DNA of 64,000 nucleotides from Phormidium ambiguum IAM M-71 (GTDB taxonomy: Bacteria; Cyanobacteriota; Cyanobacteriia; Cyanobacteriales; Aerosakkonemataceae): NCBI RefSeq assembly GCF_001904725.1, contig NZ_MRCE01000002.1, forward strand, positions 62,001 through 126,000, written 5' to 3'. The first letter of the stretch is position 1. Every line of letters begins with the position of its first letter. Below the pieces are notes generated by a model. The model was not told where the DNA came from and ran no database searches. It was given only the letters and a program-made list of their open reading frames with translations. Shown here one piece after another: positions 45,187 to 56,119 of the stretch. The translations under genes were made by a program, and so were the position numbers.

Positions 45187-47301
45187 ATGACCGATCCGAT
45201 TCGCTTCTTGATGTGTCCTCCCGACCACTACGACGTAGATTATGTAATTAATCCCTGGATGGAGGGCAATATACACAAATCTTCCCGCGATCGCGCTGTC
45301 GAACAGTGGGAAAAACTACACCATGTTCTTAAAGATCATGCTTTAGTCGATTTGGTTAACCCGGAAAAAGGTTGGCCAGATATGGTATTTACCGCTAACG
45401 CAGGTTTAGTATTAGGTAAAAATGTCGTTTTGAGCCGTTTTTATCATAAAGAACGCCAAGGGGAAGAACCGTATTTTAAAAAGTGGTTTGAAGACCAAGG
45501 TTACACAGTTTACGAATTACCTAAAGATTTACCTTTTGAAGGTGCGGGTGATGCGTTACTCGATCGAGAAGGTCGCTGGTTATGGGCGGGTTATGGTTTC
45601 CGTTCCGAACTAGATTCTCACCCTTATTTAGCAAAATGGCTGGATATAGAAGTACTTTCGCTGCGTTTAATTGATGAGCGTTTTTATCATTTAGATACTT
45701 GCTTTTGTCCTTTAGCTGGTGGTTATTTACTGTACTATCCTCCAGCATTTGATTCTTATTCAAATCGCTTGATTGAAATGCGAGTTGCGCCAGAAAAACG
45801 GATTGCGATCGCAGAAGCAGATGCAGTTAACTTTGCTTGTAACGCTGTCAACGTCGATGACGTGGTAGTGATGAATAAAGTAAGTGACAGCTTAAAGCAA
45901 AGATTGAAAGAATGTGGTTTTCAAGTAGTAGAAACACCATTAACGGAATTTTTGAAAGCTGGTGGCGCAGCGAAATGTTTGACTTTGCGGGTTACTGAAC
46001 CTGTGAGAGTGGAAGTTCACAGTTTAGTTTCTGTGGAAAGTCGCACTATTCGTATGCAAGGTCACTTGCTGGATTCTGGTTTAATCAGTCGCGCCTTAGA
46101 CTTAATTGTAGAAAATGGTGGCAGTTTCCAAGTTTTGAATTTTAGCTTGGGAGAACAACGTCAAAGCACTTCTTCTGCTGAGGTGAAAGTCTCTGCTCCC
46201 GATCATGACATCATGGAAGAGATTATGACCCAGTTGATCGATCTGGGTGCATTACCTCCGCCGCAAGAAGTTTGTGATGTTAATACTGAAGCTGTAACTA
46301 TTCCAGGGGTTGCGCCAGATGACTTTTACGTTACTACAATTTACCCAACGGAAGTGCGGGTACATTGTGAGTGGGTGAAGGTACAAAATCAGCGGATGGA
46401 TGGCGCGATCGCAGTAAACTTTACACCAGATGGGCCTGTTGCTAAGTGTAAATTACTTAGAGATCTGGAAATCGGCGATCATGTAATTGTTGGTGTGGAA
46501 GGGATTCGGACAATCCGCAAAACCGAGTCACGGGAACAACGGAATACCCAAGAATTTAGTTTTATGGCTTCGGGTGTTTCCAGCGAACGCCGTGTAGAAT
46601 TGGTTGTGGAACAAATCGCTTGGGAATTGCGCCAAATCCGCGATCAAGGCGGTAAAGTGGTAGTGACAGCAGGGCCAGTGGTGATTCATACTGGTGGCGC
46701 AGAACACTTATCCCGGTTGATTCGGGAAGGTTACGTGCAAGGTTTGTTGGGTGGAAATGCGATCGCAGTTCACGACATCGAACAAGCAATGATGGGAACC
46801 TCGTTAGGCGTGGATATGAAGCGAGGCGTTGCCGTTCGCGGCGGGCACCGTCACCACTTAAAGGTAATTAACACAGTTCGCCGTTACGGAAATATCGCCA
46901 AAGCTGTAGAACATGGCGTAATTAAATCCGGGGTAATGTACGAATGCGTTCGCAGCAATGTACCTTTCTGTTTAGCTGGTTCTATTCGTGATGATGGCCC
47001 TTTGCCAGATACCCAAATGGATCTGATTAAGGCACAAGAAGAGTATGCCAGATTGCTCCAAGGCGCTGACATGATTTTAATGCTTTCTTCCATGTTGCAT
47101 TCGATCGGTGTGGGTAATATGACACCTGCGGGTGTGAAGATGGTTTGTGTGGATATTAACCCAGCGGTTGTTACTAAGTTAAGCGATCGGGGTTCTGTTG
47201 AATCTGTTGGCGTTGTTACCGATGTTGGTTTATTCCTCAGTTTGTTGGTCAAACAATTGGATAAATTAACCAGTCCTTATCACATCGCTAAGAGTATTTA
47301 G
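45187..47301 (+). CDS. argZ: Bifunctional arginine dihydrolase/ornithine cyclodeaminase-type protein
   Basis: 704 residues. The N-terminal half (1-285) is a guanidine-modifying (GME) domain: catalytic C264 in AAKCLTLRV, H168 in RFYHLDTCF and the acidic stretch FEGAGDAL; the positions match cyanobacterial ArgZ. The C-terminal half is the LOR/SDH-type (TIGR00300) domain with the NAD-type fold, including HTGGAEHLSRLIREGYVQ and GGNAIAVHDIEQ. ArgZ/AgrE hydrolyses arginine to ornithine, CO2 and ammonia; in Anabaena AgrE the C-terminal part also makes proline from ornithine. It drives the cyanobacterial ornithine-ammonia cycle and cyanophycin nitrogen use. A clear terminator follows. Confidence 0.93.
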   Translation: MTDPIRFLMCPPDHYDVDYVINPWMEGNIHKSSRDRAVEQWEKLHHVLKDHALVDLVNPEKGWPDMVFTANAGLVLGKNVVLSRFYHKERQGEEPYFKKWFEDQGYTVYELPKDLPFEGAGDALLDREGRWLWAGYGFRSELDSHPYLAKWLDIEVLSLRLIDERFYHLDTCFCPLAGGYLLYYPPAFDSYSNRLIEMRVAPEKRIAIAEADAVNFACNAVNVDDVVVMNKVSDSLKQRLKECGFQVVETPLTEFLKAGGAAKCLTLRVTEPVRVEVHSLVSVESRTIRMQGHLLDSGLISRALDLIVENGGSFQVLNFSLGEQRQSTSSAEVKVSAPDHDIMEEIMTQLIDLGALPPPQEVCDVNTEAVTIPGVAPDDFYVTTIYPTEVRVHCEWVKVQNQRMDGAIAVNFTPDGPVAKCKLLRDLEIGDHVIVGVEGIRTIRKTESREQRNTQEFSFMASGVSSERRVELVVEQIAWELRQIRDQGGKVVVTAGPVVIHTGGAEHLSRLIREGYVQGLLGGNAIAVHDIEQAMMGTSLGVDMKRGVAVRGGHRHHLKVINTVRRYGNIAKAVEHGVIKSGVMYECVRSNVPFCLAGSIRDDGPLPDTQMDLIKAQEEYARLLQGADMILMLSSMLHSIGVGNMTPAGVKMVCVDINPAVVTKLSDRGSVESVGVVTDVGLFLSLLVKQLDKLTSPYHIAKSI

Positions 47302-47326
47302 TTTAGTCCAATTTTTTAGATATTTC

Positions 47327-47362
47327 AGCTGTCCAAATTTTCCAATTTTGGGCAGCTTTTTT
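47327..47362 (+). terminator. Rho-independent terminator of argZ
   Basis: AGCTGTCCAAA (47327-47337) pairs with TTTGGGCAGCT (47347-47357), with one G-U pair and a short A/T-rich loop, followed directly by a T-run. It begins 26 bp after the argZ stop. Confidence 0.85.
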
Positions 47363-47449
47363 ATTATATTTCTGACCCACCTCAAAAAATTTAACTTTAA
47401 TTGGGGGTATGCCAACCAGCTTTAACCCAATTTTGACGCACAATAACAG

Positions 47450-47650
47450 CTAAATTATTATTTCTTCTTGATTTGAAAGTTGAGAAACTTCTGAATCAAG
47501 GTTGATTTCTGAAAGGTTACTAAAAGTAGGTAAAATGATTTCTAGCGTATCAACTAAGACTTCTGATATATTTCGTGATGTTGCTTCTCCAAGACGTTGG
47601 ACAGATGCCACGACACTTTCGGGTAAGTTAATAGTTATTGTGACAGTCAT
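47450..47650 (-). CDS. Small ribbon-helix-helix-like protein
   Basis: 66 residues. A short strand (TVTITINLPESV) is followed by two helices (ASVQRLGEATSRNISEVL, then VDTLEIIL), like the start of CopG/ribbon-helix-helix antitoxins. The tail is acidic. No toxin gene is adjacent. A start codon at 47650 is followed upstream only by A/T-rich sequence. It might be a free-standing antitoxin-like regulator, but this is inferred from the first 40 residues. Confidence 0.5.
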   Translation of the reverse strand: MTVTITINLPESVVASVQRLGEATSRNISEVLVDTLEIILPTFSNLSEINLDSEVSQLSNQEEIII

Positions 47651-47822
47651 AAGATGGAGTCAGAGGTTTTGTTTCTATATTATAGTTAGTTAGTTATGTG
47701 TTAACAAGCGATCGCTCTAATTCAAAAGCAAAAGTGCAAGTTAATCTACCTTTCAGCAAAAAGACAATAGCGATCGCAAATATACTTAAGATTAAACCAA
47801 TTAACAAATCTGCGATCGCTAC

Positions 47823-48521
47823 CTAGCTTTTACGTGATTGTTGCACAAAATCTTGATGTTCTTGGCTAGCTAACCCCTGCTGCAAAACTTCTAAAATTTT
47901 CGCTAAATCTCCTGTTAACAAAGCTTCTTTATCTAACCATAATCCGGGAAATACTATAGAATAAATTATTCCATTTGCATCGGGTTCAACTTTTATATAT
48001 TCCCCAGCATTTAACCTAAACCAATCAAATTCACCATCATAAATTCGCCAAACTAAATATTCTTGTACCCCATTACGACGATAAACATTGAGCTTTTGAT
48101 GTAAATCTATTGATGCCGTAGAAGCAGCAATTTCTACAATTAATTCTGGCGCACCTTCGACATAATCATCTTCGCTAATCCGCGATTGTCCCCCCTGTTC
48201 GATTCTTAATGAAGCATCTGGTTGCGGTTCGTTATCGGCATCAAGGCGCACTGTTGCGTTATCCAGTGTTTCCACTCCTGGCGTAGCTGCTTCGTAAGCA
48301 ACTAACCAACCAATAATCCAAGAATGAGGTTTGCCATGTTTTTTTGCTCTTACAGGAGATGCCATATAAACGATTCCTTCTATTAATTCTGCCTTCTTTA
48401 CTTCAGGCATTGCTTGATAGCGGCGCTCAAATTCTCTCCGGGTTAGTTTGTCGCCGTTTTCTAATGGTGGAAGTGTTGAAGGCGGAGAAATTGCAGTAGC
48501 AGATTTCATCAGCTTTTCCAT
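47823..48521 (-). CDS. Uma2 family (DUF820) PD-(D/E)xK protein
   Basis: 232 residues. It has the Uma2 core: LTRREFERRYQAMPEVKKAE, the ASPVRAKKHGKPHSWIIGWL block, acidic D102 in EPQPDASLRIE, E130 in GAPELIVEIAASTAS and K143 in LHQKLNVYRRNG, consistent with a restriction-like nuclease site. The family is strongly expanded in cyanobacteria, with function unproven. The open frame starts MEKLMKSATA; the second methionine (MKSATAI) is an alternative. Confidence 0.88.
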   Translation of the reverse strand: MEKLMKSATAISPPSTLPPLENGDKLTRREFERRYQAMPEVKKAELIEGIVYMASPVRAKKHGKPHSWIIGWLVAYEAATPGVETLDNATVRLDADNEPQPDASLRIEQGGQSRISEDDYVEGAPELIVEIAASTASIDLHQKLNVYRRNGVQEYLVWRIYDGEFDWFRLNAGEYIKVEPDANGIIYSIVFPGLWLDKEALLTGDLAKILEVLQQGLASQEHQDFVQQSRKS

Positions 48522-48592
48522 CGTTTATTATTTATCAATTTTAATTATAGCATTGTGGAATTTTCATCTTTTACTAAAAACTTTCATAATTA

Positions 48593-49144
48593 TCACCTTT
48601 GAGACAAGTAATTCAAACCAAAAAAAATAGTTGTAATTGTTCCTGAAACTCTAATTTCACCATTATTAATACTCGTTACTACTCGATCGATCGGGATTAA
48701 CACAACTTCCACTTCTTCTGTAATATCTAAGTTTTGTTTCCCTGTTGGTTGCACGTTTTCTGCTAAAAATAAGTGAATTTGATTTGTATCTTTAATCGGG
48801 TTATCGTACAAAGTTGCTAGTTTAACTAACTCCTTTGCTACATAACCTGTTTCTTCTTCCAGTTCCCTTCGCGCTGCAACTTCAGCATCTTCTATTTCTG
48901 GGTTAAAACTTCCTGCTGGAAGTTCTAATAAAATTTGCCCAGAAGCGTGTCGATATTGTTTAACAAACACAATTTCTCGGTTTTGGGTAATGGGAAAAAT
49001 TAAGGCAATTTCTGGACGAACAACGACAAAAAAATCATCAATGATTTCCCCTGTCGGTAATTGCACTTCATCTTGGCGAATTTTTACCCATTGGTTATCC
49101 AAAACCAATTTAGATTTAAGAGTTTTCCATTTATTTATTGCCAT
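48593..49144 (-). CDS. Nudix hydrolase, ADP-ribose pyrophosphatase-like
   Basis: 183 residues. The Nudix box is in ELPAGSFNPEIEDAEVAARR followed by ELEEETGYV. The spacing from the proline-alanine-glycine turn to the first glutamate is one residue longer than the usual G-x5-E, and the rest (E-x7-REL-x-EE-x-G) is kept. The N-terminal strand KTLKSKLVLDNQWVKIRQD and KQYRHASGQILLELPAG are typical of ADP-ribose pyrophosphatases. It clears ADP-ribose or related compounds. It lies 23 bp downstream of the murein amidase gene, in the same direction. Confidence 0.9.
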   Translation of the reverse strand: MAINKWKTLKSKLVLDNQWVKIRQDEVQLPTGEIIDDFFVVVRPEIALIFPITQNREIVFVKQYRHASGQILLELPAGSFNPEIEDAEVAARRELEEETGYVAKELVKLATLYDNPIKDTNQIHLFLAENVQPTGKQNLDITEEVEVVLIPIDRVVTSINNGEIRVSGTITTIFFGLNYLSQR

Positions 49145-49167
49145 TTTTCCCAGTCCCCAATCCCCAA

Positions 49168-50961
49168 TTACTGCTTAAACCATTCAGTAATTGCATTTGC
49201 TAATGTTGCAGCTAGTTTACTTTGTTCTTGGGGATTTGTTACCCATTCAAATTCAAAAGGATTGCTCATAAAACCTAATTCTAGTAATACTGAAGGGGCG
49301 GAATGGGGACGAGTTAATGCTAGGTTATTCCAAAATACTCCGTAGGAAGGACGGTTTAATTTTTGCACCATATACTTTTGCAGAAATACTGCTAAACTAT
49401 GGGCTTGGGGATGATACCAAAAAGTGCCGACACCGCTAGTATTAAATGCGTCGCCATAGTCGGGTAGGGAATTATAATGTACTGAAAGTGCGATCGCAGG
49501 TTGAATGCGATCGATCATTGCCATTCTGTCTTGTAAAGATACAGTTGAATCATCTTCTCTCGTCATATAAACTGTTGCACCTTTAGCAACAAGTTCATCT
49601 CGCAATAATCGAGATACACTTAAATTAACATCTTTTTCTAAATAACCATTTGGCCCTGCTGCCCCAGGTTCTGTTCCCCCATGTCCGGGATCTAATAAAA
49701 TAGTAATACCTGTCAAAGGTTTACCTATTTCTCCTTTTTCTGAAGGTGTTAAAGAAGAAGTTGTCGGTGAATGTCTTAAGGTTAAAACTAAACTTGTTCC
49801 CTCATATTTTAGTTGATAACCCCATTGTTGCCCTGACTTTAAATTAAAGGTATACTGCACTTGATTCGGTGCAACTTGTTGCCAATCTAAACGGGAAATT
49901 AGTGGGTTATCATCAAGGCGAATAATATCGGTTTGGGCGGTGGTGTTGTAAAGCGTGAGGGTAAAAGTGCGATCGCCTTGTTGTACACTCACAGGTACAG
50001 GTACTTGTAAGGGAAAAATCACCTGAGTTGCACCAGGAATTTGTCGCGCACTTACACTCCGAATAATCGATTTTGGTGGTACACTTGCTTTAGAAATTCG
50101 CACTTCTTCAGCTTTAATCCAAGCACCATAATCTAATCTTACCCATTCACCTTCTCGCCCAGTTATTGTTGCTAACGTGCCTTTTGGTAAGGGTGTTAAA
50201 CGCGAGTGATCGGTACTTGGCCCTGTTCGTGCAACTCCAGCATCGACAATCACTTCAGCTATTTCTAAATCTGTGGGCGTTAATATTGAAATTCTGCCTT
50301 GTCCAACTTGCGATACTGTATTTCCATTGGCAGTTAATTGAAATTCAGGAAAACCTAATTCTCCTGCTTCTGAAGCAACCGCACAACCTTCATATTTTCC
50401 AGTTACCGAAGTCGCTTTCGGTTGATTTTGGTCGGCTAAAACTGCTAAGTTAGAAGGTAATTCTACCCTTTTTCCTTGAGGATATAAGGGAATATTTTGA
50501 TTAGCAAGTTTAACTGTAACTGTAGCGTTTGTAGGTGCGATCGCACTAAAACAAATCAACTCTCCAGGTAATCTAGCAATATCTGTTGCAGGCGACAAAG
50601 AATTTTCCGCAAAAGCTAAACCATTCGGTAAAGTTGCTTGTCTTGAAATTCGATTAACTTTAATCCGCTTTTCTTGATTTTGATAACGGAATATAAAGAT
50701 ATTTTCTCCCATATTTAAAGAGAATCTGGGCGCAAAATGTCCTGCCGGACTTCTTTGAATAGGTTGTCCATTAACTAACACATTTCCTGCGGGTGGGGCA
50801 GAACCTAAAAAGAACATTTTATCAGAACTTGTTTGGTATTCAGCCCGCGAAGGGAAAGAAATAATTAATGATTGTTGTGCCACAGTAATCTCTGCAAAAG
50901 AGTTAAATGTAGTGAAAGCGATCGTAAATCCTAATCCAGCTAACTTCACAGTTTTTTCCAT
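49168..50961 (-). CDS. N-acetylmuramoyl-L-alanine amidase (AmiC-type)
   Basis: 597 residues. Signal peptide (1-29), then a periplasmic region with an SH3-like domain (about 243-292, RTGPSTDHSRLTPLPKGT and REGEWVRLDYGAWI) and an AMIN-like beta stretch (ISRLDWQQVAPNQVQYTFNL). The C-terminal Amidase_3 domain (about 420-597) carries the zinc site: ILLDPGHGGTEPGA, LEKDVNLSVSRLL, ALSVHYNSLPD and the catalytic glutamate in VLLELGFMSNPFE. It cleaves the stem peptide from muramic acid, relevant to cell separation and channel formation in filaments. It shares the leftward run with Nudix and PNPOx-like genes. Confidence 0.93.
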   Translation of the reverse strand: MEKTVKLAGLGFTIAFTTFNSFAEITVAQQSLIISFPSRAEYQTSSDKMFFLGSAPPAGNVLVNGQPIQRSPAGHFAPRFSLNMGENIFIFRYQNQEKRIKVNRISRQATLPNGLAFAENSLSPATDIARLPGELICFSAIAPTNATVTVKLANQNIPLYPQGKRVELPSNLAVLADQNQPKATSVTGKYEGCAVASEAGELGFPEFQLTANGNTVSQVGQGRISILTPTDLEIAEVIVDAGVARTGPSTDHSRLTPLPKGTLATITGREGEWVRLDYGAWIKAEEVRISKASVPPKSIIRSVSARQIPGATQVIFPLQVPVPVSVQQGDRTFTLTLYNTTAQTDIIRLDDNPLISRLDWQQVAPNQVQYTFNLKSGQQWGYQLKYEGTSLVLTLRHSPTTSSLTPSEKGEIGKPLTGITILLDPGHGGTEPGAAGPNGYLEKDVNLSVSRLLRDELVAKGATVYMTREDDSTVSLQDRMAMIDRIQPAIALSVHYNSLPDYGDAFNTSGVGTFWYHPQAHSLAVFLQKYMVQKLNRPSYGVFWNNLALTRPHSAPSVLLELGFMSNPFEFEWVTNPQEQSKLAATLANAITEWFKQ

Positions 50962-50978
50962 TAGTTAATCTTGCATCC

Positions 50979-51530
50979 TTAACGATTTTCTAAAATTCTG
51001 GTTGGGAGTCCATCAATACTAGTTTGATTCTTCTCCCGCCAATAGTCAAAAATCCCTTCATCGCCCTTATTATCTGTCCATTCTTTAAGAGTTGGTCTTT
51101 CTTCCTTAAACTCAAAAATTGGCACACCAAAACCGCAGGAAGTTTGTGCGGAATTGAGATGTAAGACAATAATTTGCCGTTCTCCCGGCAAAGGATTAAA
51201 TAAACTATAAAACTCCGACCATTCTGCATCTTTTGGCCCGATTACTTGACCTTGGCCATAAAGTCTTAAAATTAAAGGTTTCTCAGTAAAACTGCAAAAC
51301 ATAATTGTCATACGCCCATTTTCATATAAATGGGCTGCCGTTTCATTACCACTACCAGTTAAATCTAAATAAGCTACAGTTTTTGCATCAATACAGCGAA
51401 AGGTATCAATTCCTTTAGGAGATAAATTAATGCGACCGGAATTCGGTGCAGTAGCAGTAAAAAACATTTTTTGTTCTTCAATAAATTCGCGTAACGAATT
51501 ATTTAATTCTGTGTAAAATTTAGCCATCAA
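50979..51530 (-). CDS. Pyridoxamine 5'-phosphate oxidase-like flavoprotein
   Basis: 183 residues. It has the split-barrel FMN-binding fold: REFIEEQKMFFTATAP, GRINLSPKGIDTFRCID, YENGRMTIMFCSFTEKPLIL and GYGVP-like QTSCGFGVPIFEF. The N-terminal TATAP-x-SGRIN pattern is seen in PNPOx-like proteins that detoxify or reduce flavin/F420-type substrates. The substrate is unknown. The start at 51527 (MAKFYTEL) is as good as 51530. It is 17 bp upstream of the murein amidase in the same direction, so both may be cotranscribed. Confidence 0.85.
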   Translation of the reverse strand: MMAKFYTELNNSLREFIEEQKMFFTATAPNSGRINLSPKGIDTFRCIDAKTVAYLDLTGSGNETAAHLYENGRMTIMFCSFTEKPLILRLYGQGQVIGPKDAEWSEFYSLFNPLPGERQIIVLHLNSAQTSCGFGVPIFEFKEERPTLKEWTDNKGDEGIFDYWREKNQTSIDGLPTRILENR

Positions 51531-51686
51531 AAACCTCCAGGTAGAAACTGAAATTTACAAAGGTTTGAAACCCAAAAAAATTCACTAAGTTTAACAGATT
51601 AAATCTTTGACAAAAATGCTATCCTGTGTAAGGGGTTGTACACCATAATCATAAAGATTCAGATTGTGGCACAATTAACCGGATAA

Positions 51687-53450
<1,764 letters not shown>

Positions 53451-53485
53451 GTAATCCAAAATTCAAAATGGATAGTTTTAGCCAA

Positions 53486-53547
53486 AAAGGGCAAAACAAA
53501 CTATTGGTAAAAGGGGAAAGAGAAAACTTGTGTTTTGCCCTTTCCCC
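53486..53547 (+). terminator. Two mutually exclusive hairpins after pyrG
   Basis: AAAGGGCAAAACA (53486-53498) pairs perfectly over 13 bp with TGTTTTGCCCTTT (53531-53543). GGGGAAAG (53513-53520) pairs with CTTTCCCC (53540-53547). The right arms overlap at 53540-53543, so only one stem can form in full. It lies 36 bp after pyrG and about 140 bp before the next gene. No T-run follows, so a switch, processing site or repeat is as likely as a terminator. Confidence 0.5.
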
Positions 53548-53684
53548 GTCACTTAGTCAATCTTGTCAGTCAAAGATGCAAAAGCTAAATTGGCTTTACT
53601 ACTTAATACACTGAGCAAAAATTTATACGGCTTTGTGGAAAAGCGAGTGAATAGAGGAAATAGCGATCGTGAGGATGAATTTCT

Positions 53685-54104
53685 GTGGCATATTGGATTA
53701 AATTTAGTTACGACAGAAGAGAATATATAGTAGACCTAGACCGCATTACTGGTTTCGTTTACGAACCAAACGCGAGGATTACCTTTTGGCTACCAAATAG
53801 CGCCTATCCTATAGTCATCAATCCCCAAGCGCACCCAGAACTACATAGAAACGTGCTAACTTACATTCAGCACGTCACCGAAATTGCTTTTGAAGAGTAT
53901 TGGGTAAACATTGACTACGAAAATAAACAGTTTCTCATCAACCTCAAAAAGATTGGTGCTTTTTCCTGCGAACAAAATGGTAGAATCACTTTCTGGTTAT
54001 CAGATAGTACCGTACCCATTGTGATTCATCCCGTCAGCAACGCAGAAGCATACGAAAAAATTCAAAACTATATTAAACAGTTCACAGGCATAGTTTTACC
54101 TTAA
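53685..54104 (+). CDS. Hypothetical protein of two tandem 67-residue repeats
   Basis: 139 residues, starting at GTG with a GAGG ribosome-binding site 10 nt upstream. The halves are homologous: residues 3-67 (YWIKFSYDRREYIVDLDRIT ... ARITFWLPNSAYPIVI) and residues 72-136 (YWVNIDYENKQFLINLKKIG ... GRITFWLSDSTVPIVI), each an all-beta strand-rich block ending in a helix (NVLTYIQHVTEI and KIQNYIKQFTGI). Soluble, no known family; the domain could bind a ligand as a pseudo-dimer. Confidence 0.7.
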   Translation: MAYWIKFSYDRREYIVDLDRITGFVYEPNARITFWLPNSAYPIVINPQAHPELHRNVLTYIQHVTEIAFEEYWVNIDYENKQFLINLKKIGAFSCEQNGRITFWLSDSTVPIVIHPVSNAEAYEKIQNYIKQFTGIVLP

Positions 54105-54245
54105 TTAGTGATTAGTCATTGGTTATTACTCATTTATTATTTGCATATTTTGGTGTCATATTCTTTACTCTAAGAGTGGTTTTTTAGTTAATTATATTGC
54201 GTAAGTCCTAAATTTTTGATGCACAATAAATCCTAGCCTCCGATT

Positions 54246-55157
54246 TTACAAATTTTTCTTTCTGCCTTCTGCTAAATCTAGCATTTGCCACGCTAATTTT
54301 GCTGCACCTGCCATTCCCGCTTGGTTGCCTAATTCTGCTAAAAGAACTTGCAAACCTGTGCGAGAAATTGGCAAAACTCTTTGTTCAATTTCTGTTATAG
54401 CTGCGGGAAGGAAGAACTTAGCACTAGCACTAATTCCGCCACCAAGAATAATTGCTTCTGGCGTGAGAACATAAATTAAACTGGCTAAACCTATACCTAA
54501 ATTTTTACCGTAAGTTTGCCAAAATTCTAAAGCTTTGCGATCGCCTTTTTTCGCTAATTCTCCTAACTCCAAAGGTTCCAAACCTGTAAGGCGGCGAATT
54601 GCTTGTACTGAAACATATTGTTCCAAAGAACCATTATTTCCGCTATTACATTTTGGCCCTTCTGGATTCAAAGTAATTAATCCTAATTCCCCTGCTGCGC
54701 CTTGATGTCCCGTAAATAATTTGCCATCTAAAATAATTGCGCCGCCAACTCCAGTACCCAAAGTTAGTAATATTAAATTGCGAAAATTTCGACCTGCGCC
54801 TAACCAAGCTTCTCCTAAACCAGCGCAATTAGCATCATTAGCCAGAATGGTTGGTAAACCTAGTTTTGTTTCCAATAATTCCGCTAAAGGTATATCGTTC
54901 CATCCTACTAAATTAATAGCAATTTTAGCAATTTTTCCGGCTGCATCAGTTGGCCCTGGAGTACCCACACCGATCGCTTTTACAGCTGTTGTTTCCAAAC
55001 TATTTATTGCTGTTACCATTGCTTGAATAACTGCTTCTGGTGTTGCAGGTTGTGGCGTTGGTACAGTTAAAGATTGTTGACATTTACCATCTTCAGAAAA
55101 CCGACCTAATTTAATGGCGGTTCCTCCCAAGTCTATCCCGATTACTTCTGCTTGCAT
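54246..55157 (-). CDS. ROK family kinase, probable glucokinase
   Basis: 303 residues. The phosphate-binding loop is VIGIDLGGTAIKLGRF and catalytic D108 is in ILANDANCAGLGEAW. H151 in FTGHQGAAGELGL and E157 and E179 complete the ROK site. The usual ROK zinc motif C-x-C-G-x-x-G-C-x-E reads C170-N-S-G-N-N-G-S-L-E179, so two of the three motif cysteines are serine and zinc is probably not bound. It phosphorylates glucose or a related sugar. It lies 33 bp from the permease gene on the same strand. Confidence 0.9.
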   Translation of the reverse strand: MQAEVIGIDLGGTAIKLGRFSEDGKCQQSLTVPTPQPATPEAVIQAMVTAINSLETTAVKAIGVGTPGPTDAAGKIAKIAINLVGWNDIPLAELLETKLGLPTILANDANCAGLGEAWLGAGRNFRNLILLTLGTGVGGAIILDGKLFTGHQGAAGELGLITLNPEGPKCNSGNNGSLEQYVSVQAIRRLTGLEPLELGELAKKGDRKALEFWQTYGKNLGIGLASLIYVLTPEAIILGGGISASAKFFLPAAITEIEQRVLPISRTGLQVLLAELGNQAGMAGAAKLAWQMLDLAEGRKKNL

Positions 55158-55190
55158 CTGGCAATTTTAGATTTTAAATTTGATTTTAAG

Positions 55191-56075
55191 TTACCCTTGT
55201 CTTCGAGATTTGGGATTGAAAAACTCACTCAATCCTTCACCTAATAAGGATAATCCTACTACTAATAAGGTTAAGGCTAAACCAGGAAAAAGCGCAGTCC
55301 ACCAAATACCTGTGGGTAGTGCTTCCAATGCTAATTTTAAATCATGTCCCCATTCTGGTACTTCATCAGGAAGTCCTAATCCTAAAAATCCCAAACCTCC
55401 AAGTATGAGAATAGCATCGGCGGCGTTGAGAGTAAATAACACTGGAACGTTTTGAATTACGTTTAAAAACAAGTATCGAGAAAGCACTGTCCAAGTGTCT
55501 GCGCCCATTGCTTGTGCTGCTTCAATAAATAATTCGTTTTTGACGCTAACAGTGTGGTTTCTGACGACTCGATAATATTGAGGAACGTAGGATATACTAA
55601 GTGCGATCGCAGCATTTACCACCCCTTTCCCTACCACAAAAGCTAAAGTTACTGACAACAATAACCCTGGTAAAGTGTAAATGCTATCCATCAAAAACAG
55701 CAAAATTCTGTCTAATCTTCCAGCTAAATAACCACTAACTAGACCTAAAGGTACGCCCACTGATAAACTTAATACAGTGGCAAGAATTACTACTTGTAAT
55801 GCTGCTTGCGTCCCAAACAAAGTCCGAGAAAAAACATCATAACCTTGATTGGTTGTTCCAAACCAATGTTGCCAAGAAGGGGGTTCGTTAATGGGATTTT
55901 TTAATGATTGAGTGGGATCTTGTAACCATCCCCAAGATTGCAATGCTGGGGCTAAAATAGCAATTAAGATGAAGATTAAAGTAATGATAAACCCGATCGC
56001 CGTTAGCTGCATTGAAAGACTAGGACGCTGGGAAAATCGAAAAATTTGGGGAAACTTAACTTTTGTCGGAGTCAT
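55191..56075 (-). CDS. DppC-type ABC transporter permease
   Basis: 294 residues with six membrane segments and an N-terminal OppC-like stretch. The EAA loop is EAAQAMGADTWTVLSRYLFL, which contacts the ATPase. The C-terminal region (ILGGLGFLGLGLPDEVPEWG) is typical of dipeptide/nickel permease subunit DppC. No partner permease, ATPase or binding protein is encoded in the window, so the rest of the transporter must be elsewhere. Downstream is the ROK kinase, 33 bp away. Confidence 0.92.
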   Translation of the reverse strand: MTPTKVKFPQIFRFSQRPSLSMQLTAIGFIITLIFILIAILAPALQSWGWLQDPTQSLKNPINEPPSWQHWFGTTNQGYDVFSRTLFGTQAALQVVILATVLSLSVGVPLGLVSGYLAGRLDRILLFLMDSIYTLPGLLLSVTLAFVVGKGVVNAAIALSISYVPQYYRVVRNHTVSVKNELFIEAAQAMGADTWTVLSRYLFLNVIQNVPVLFTLNAADAILILGGLGFLGLGLPDEVPEWGHDLKLALEALPTGIWWTALFPGLALTLLVVGLSLLGEGLSEFFNPKSRRQG

Positions 56076-56119
56076 TGCACCAGGGAGAAGTATTTTGTCA
56101 CATTATAGTTATCATATTT

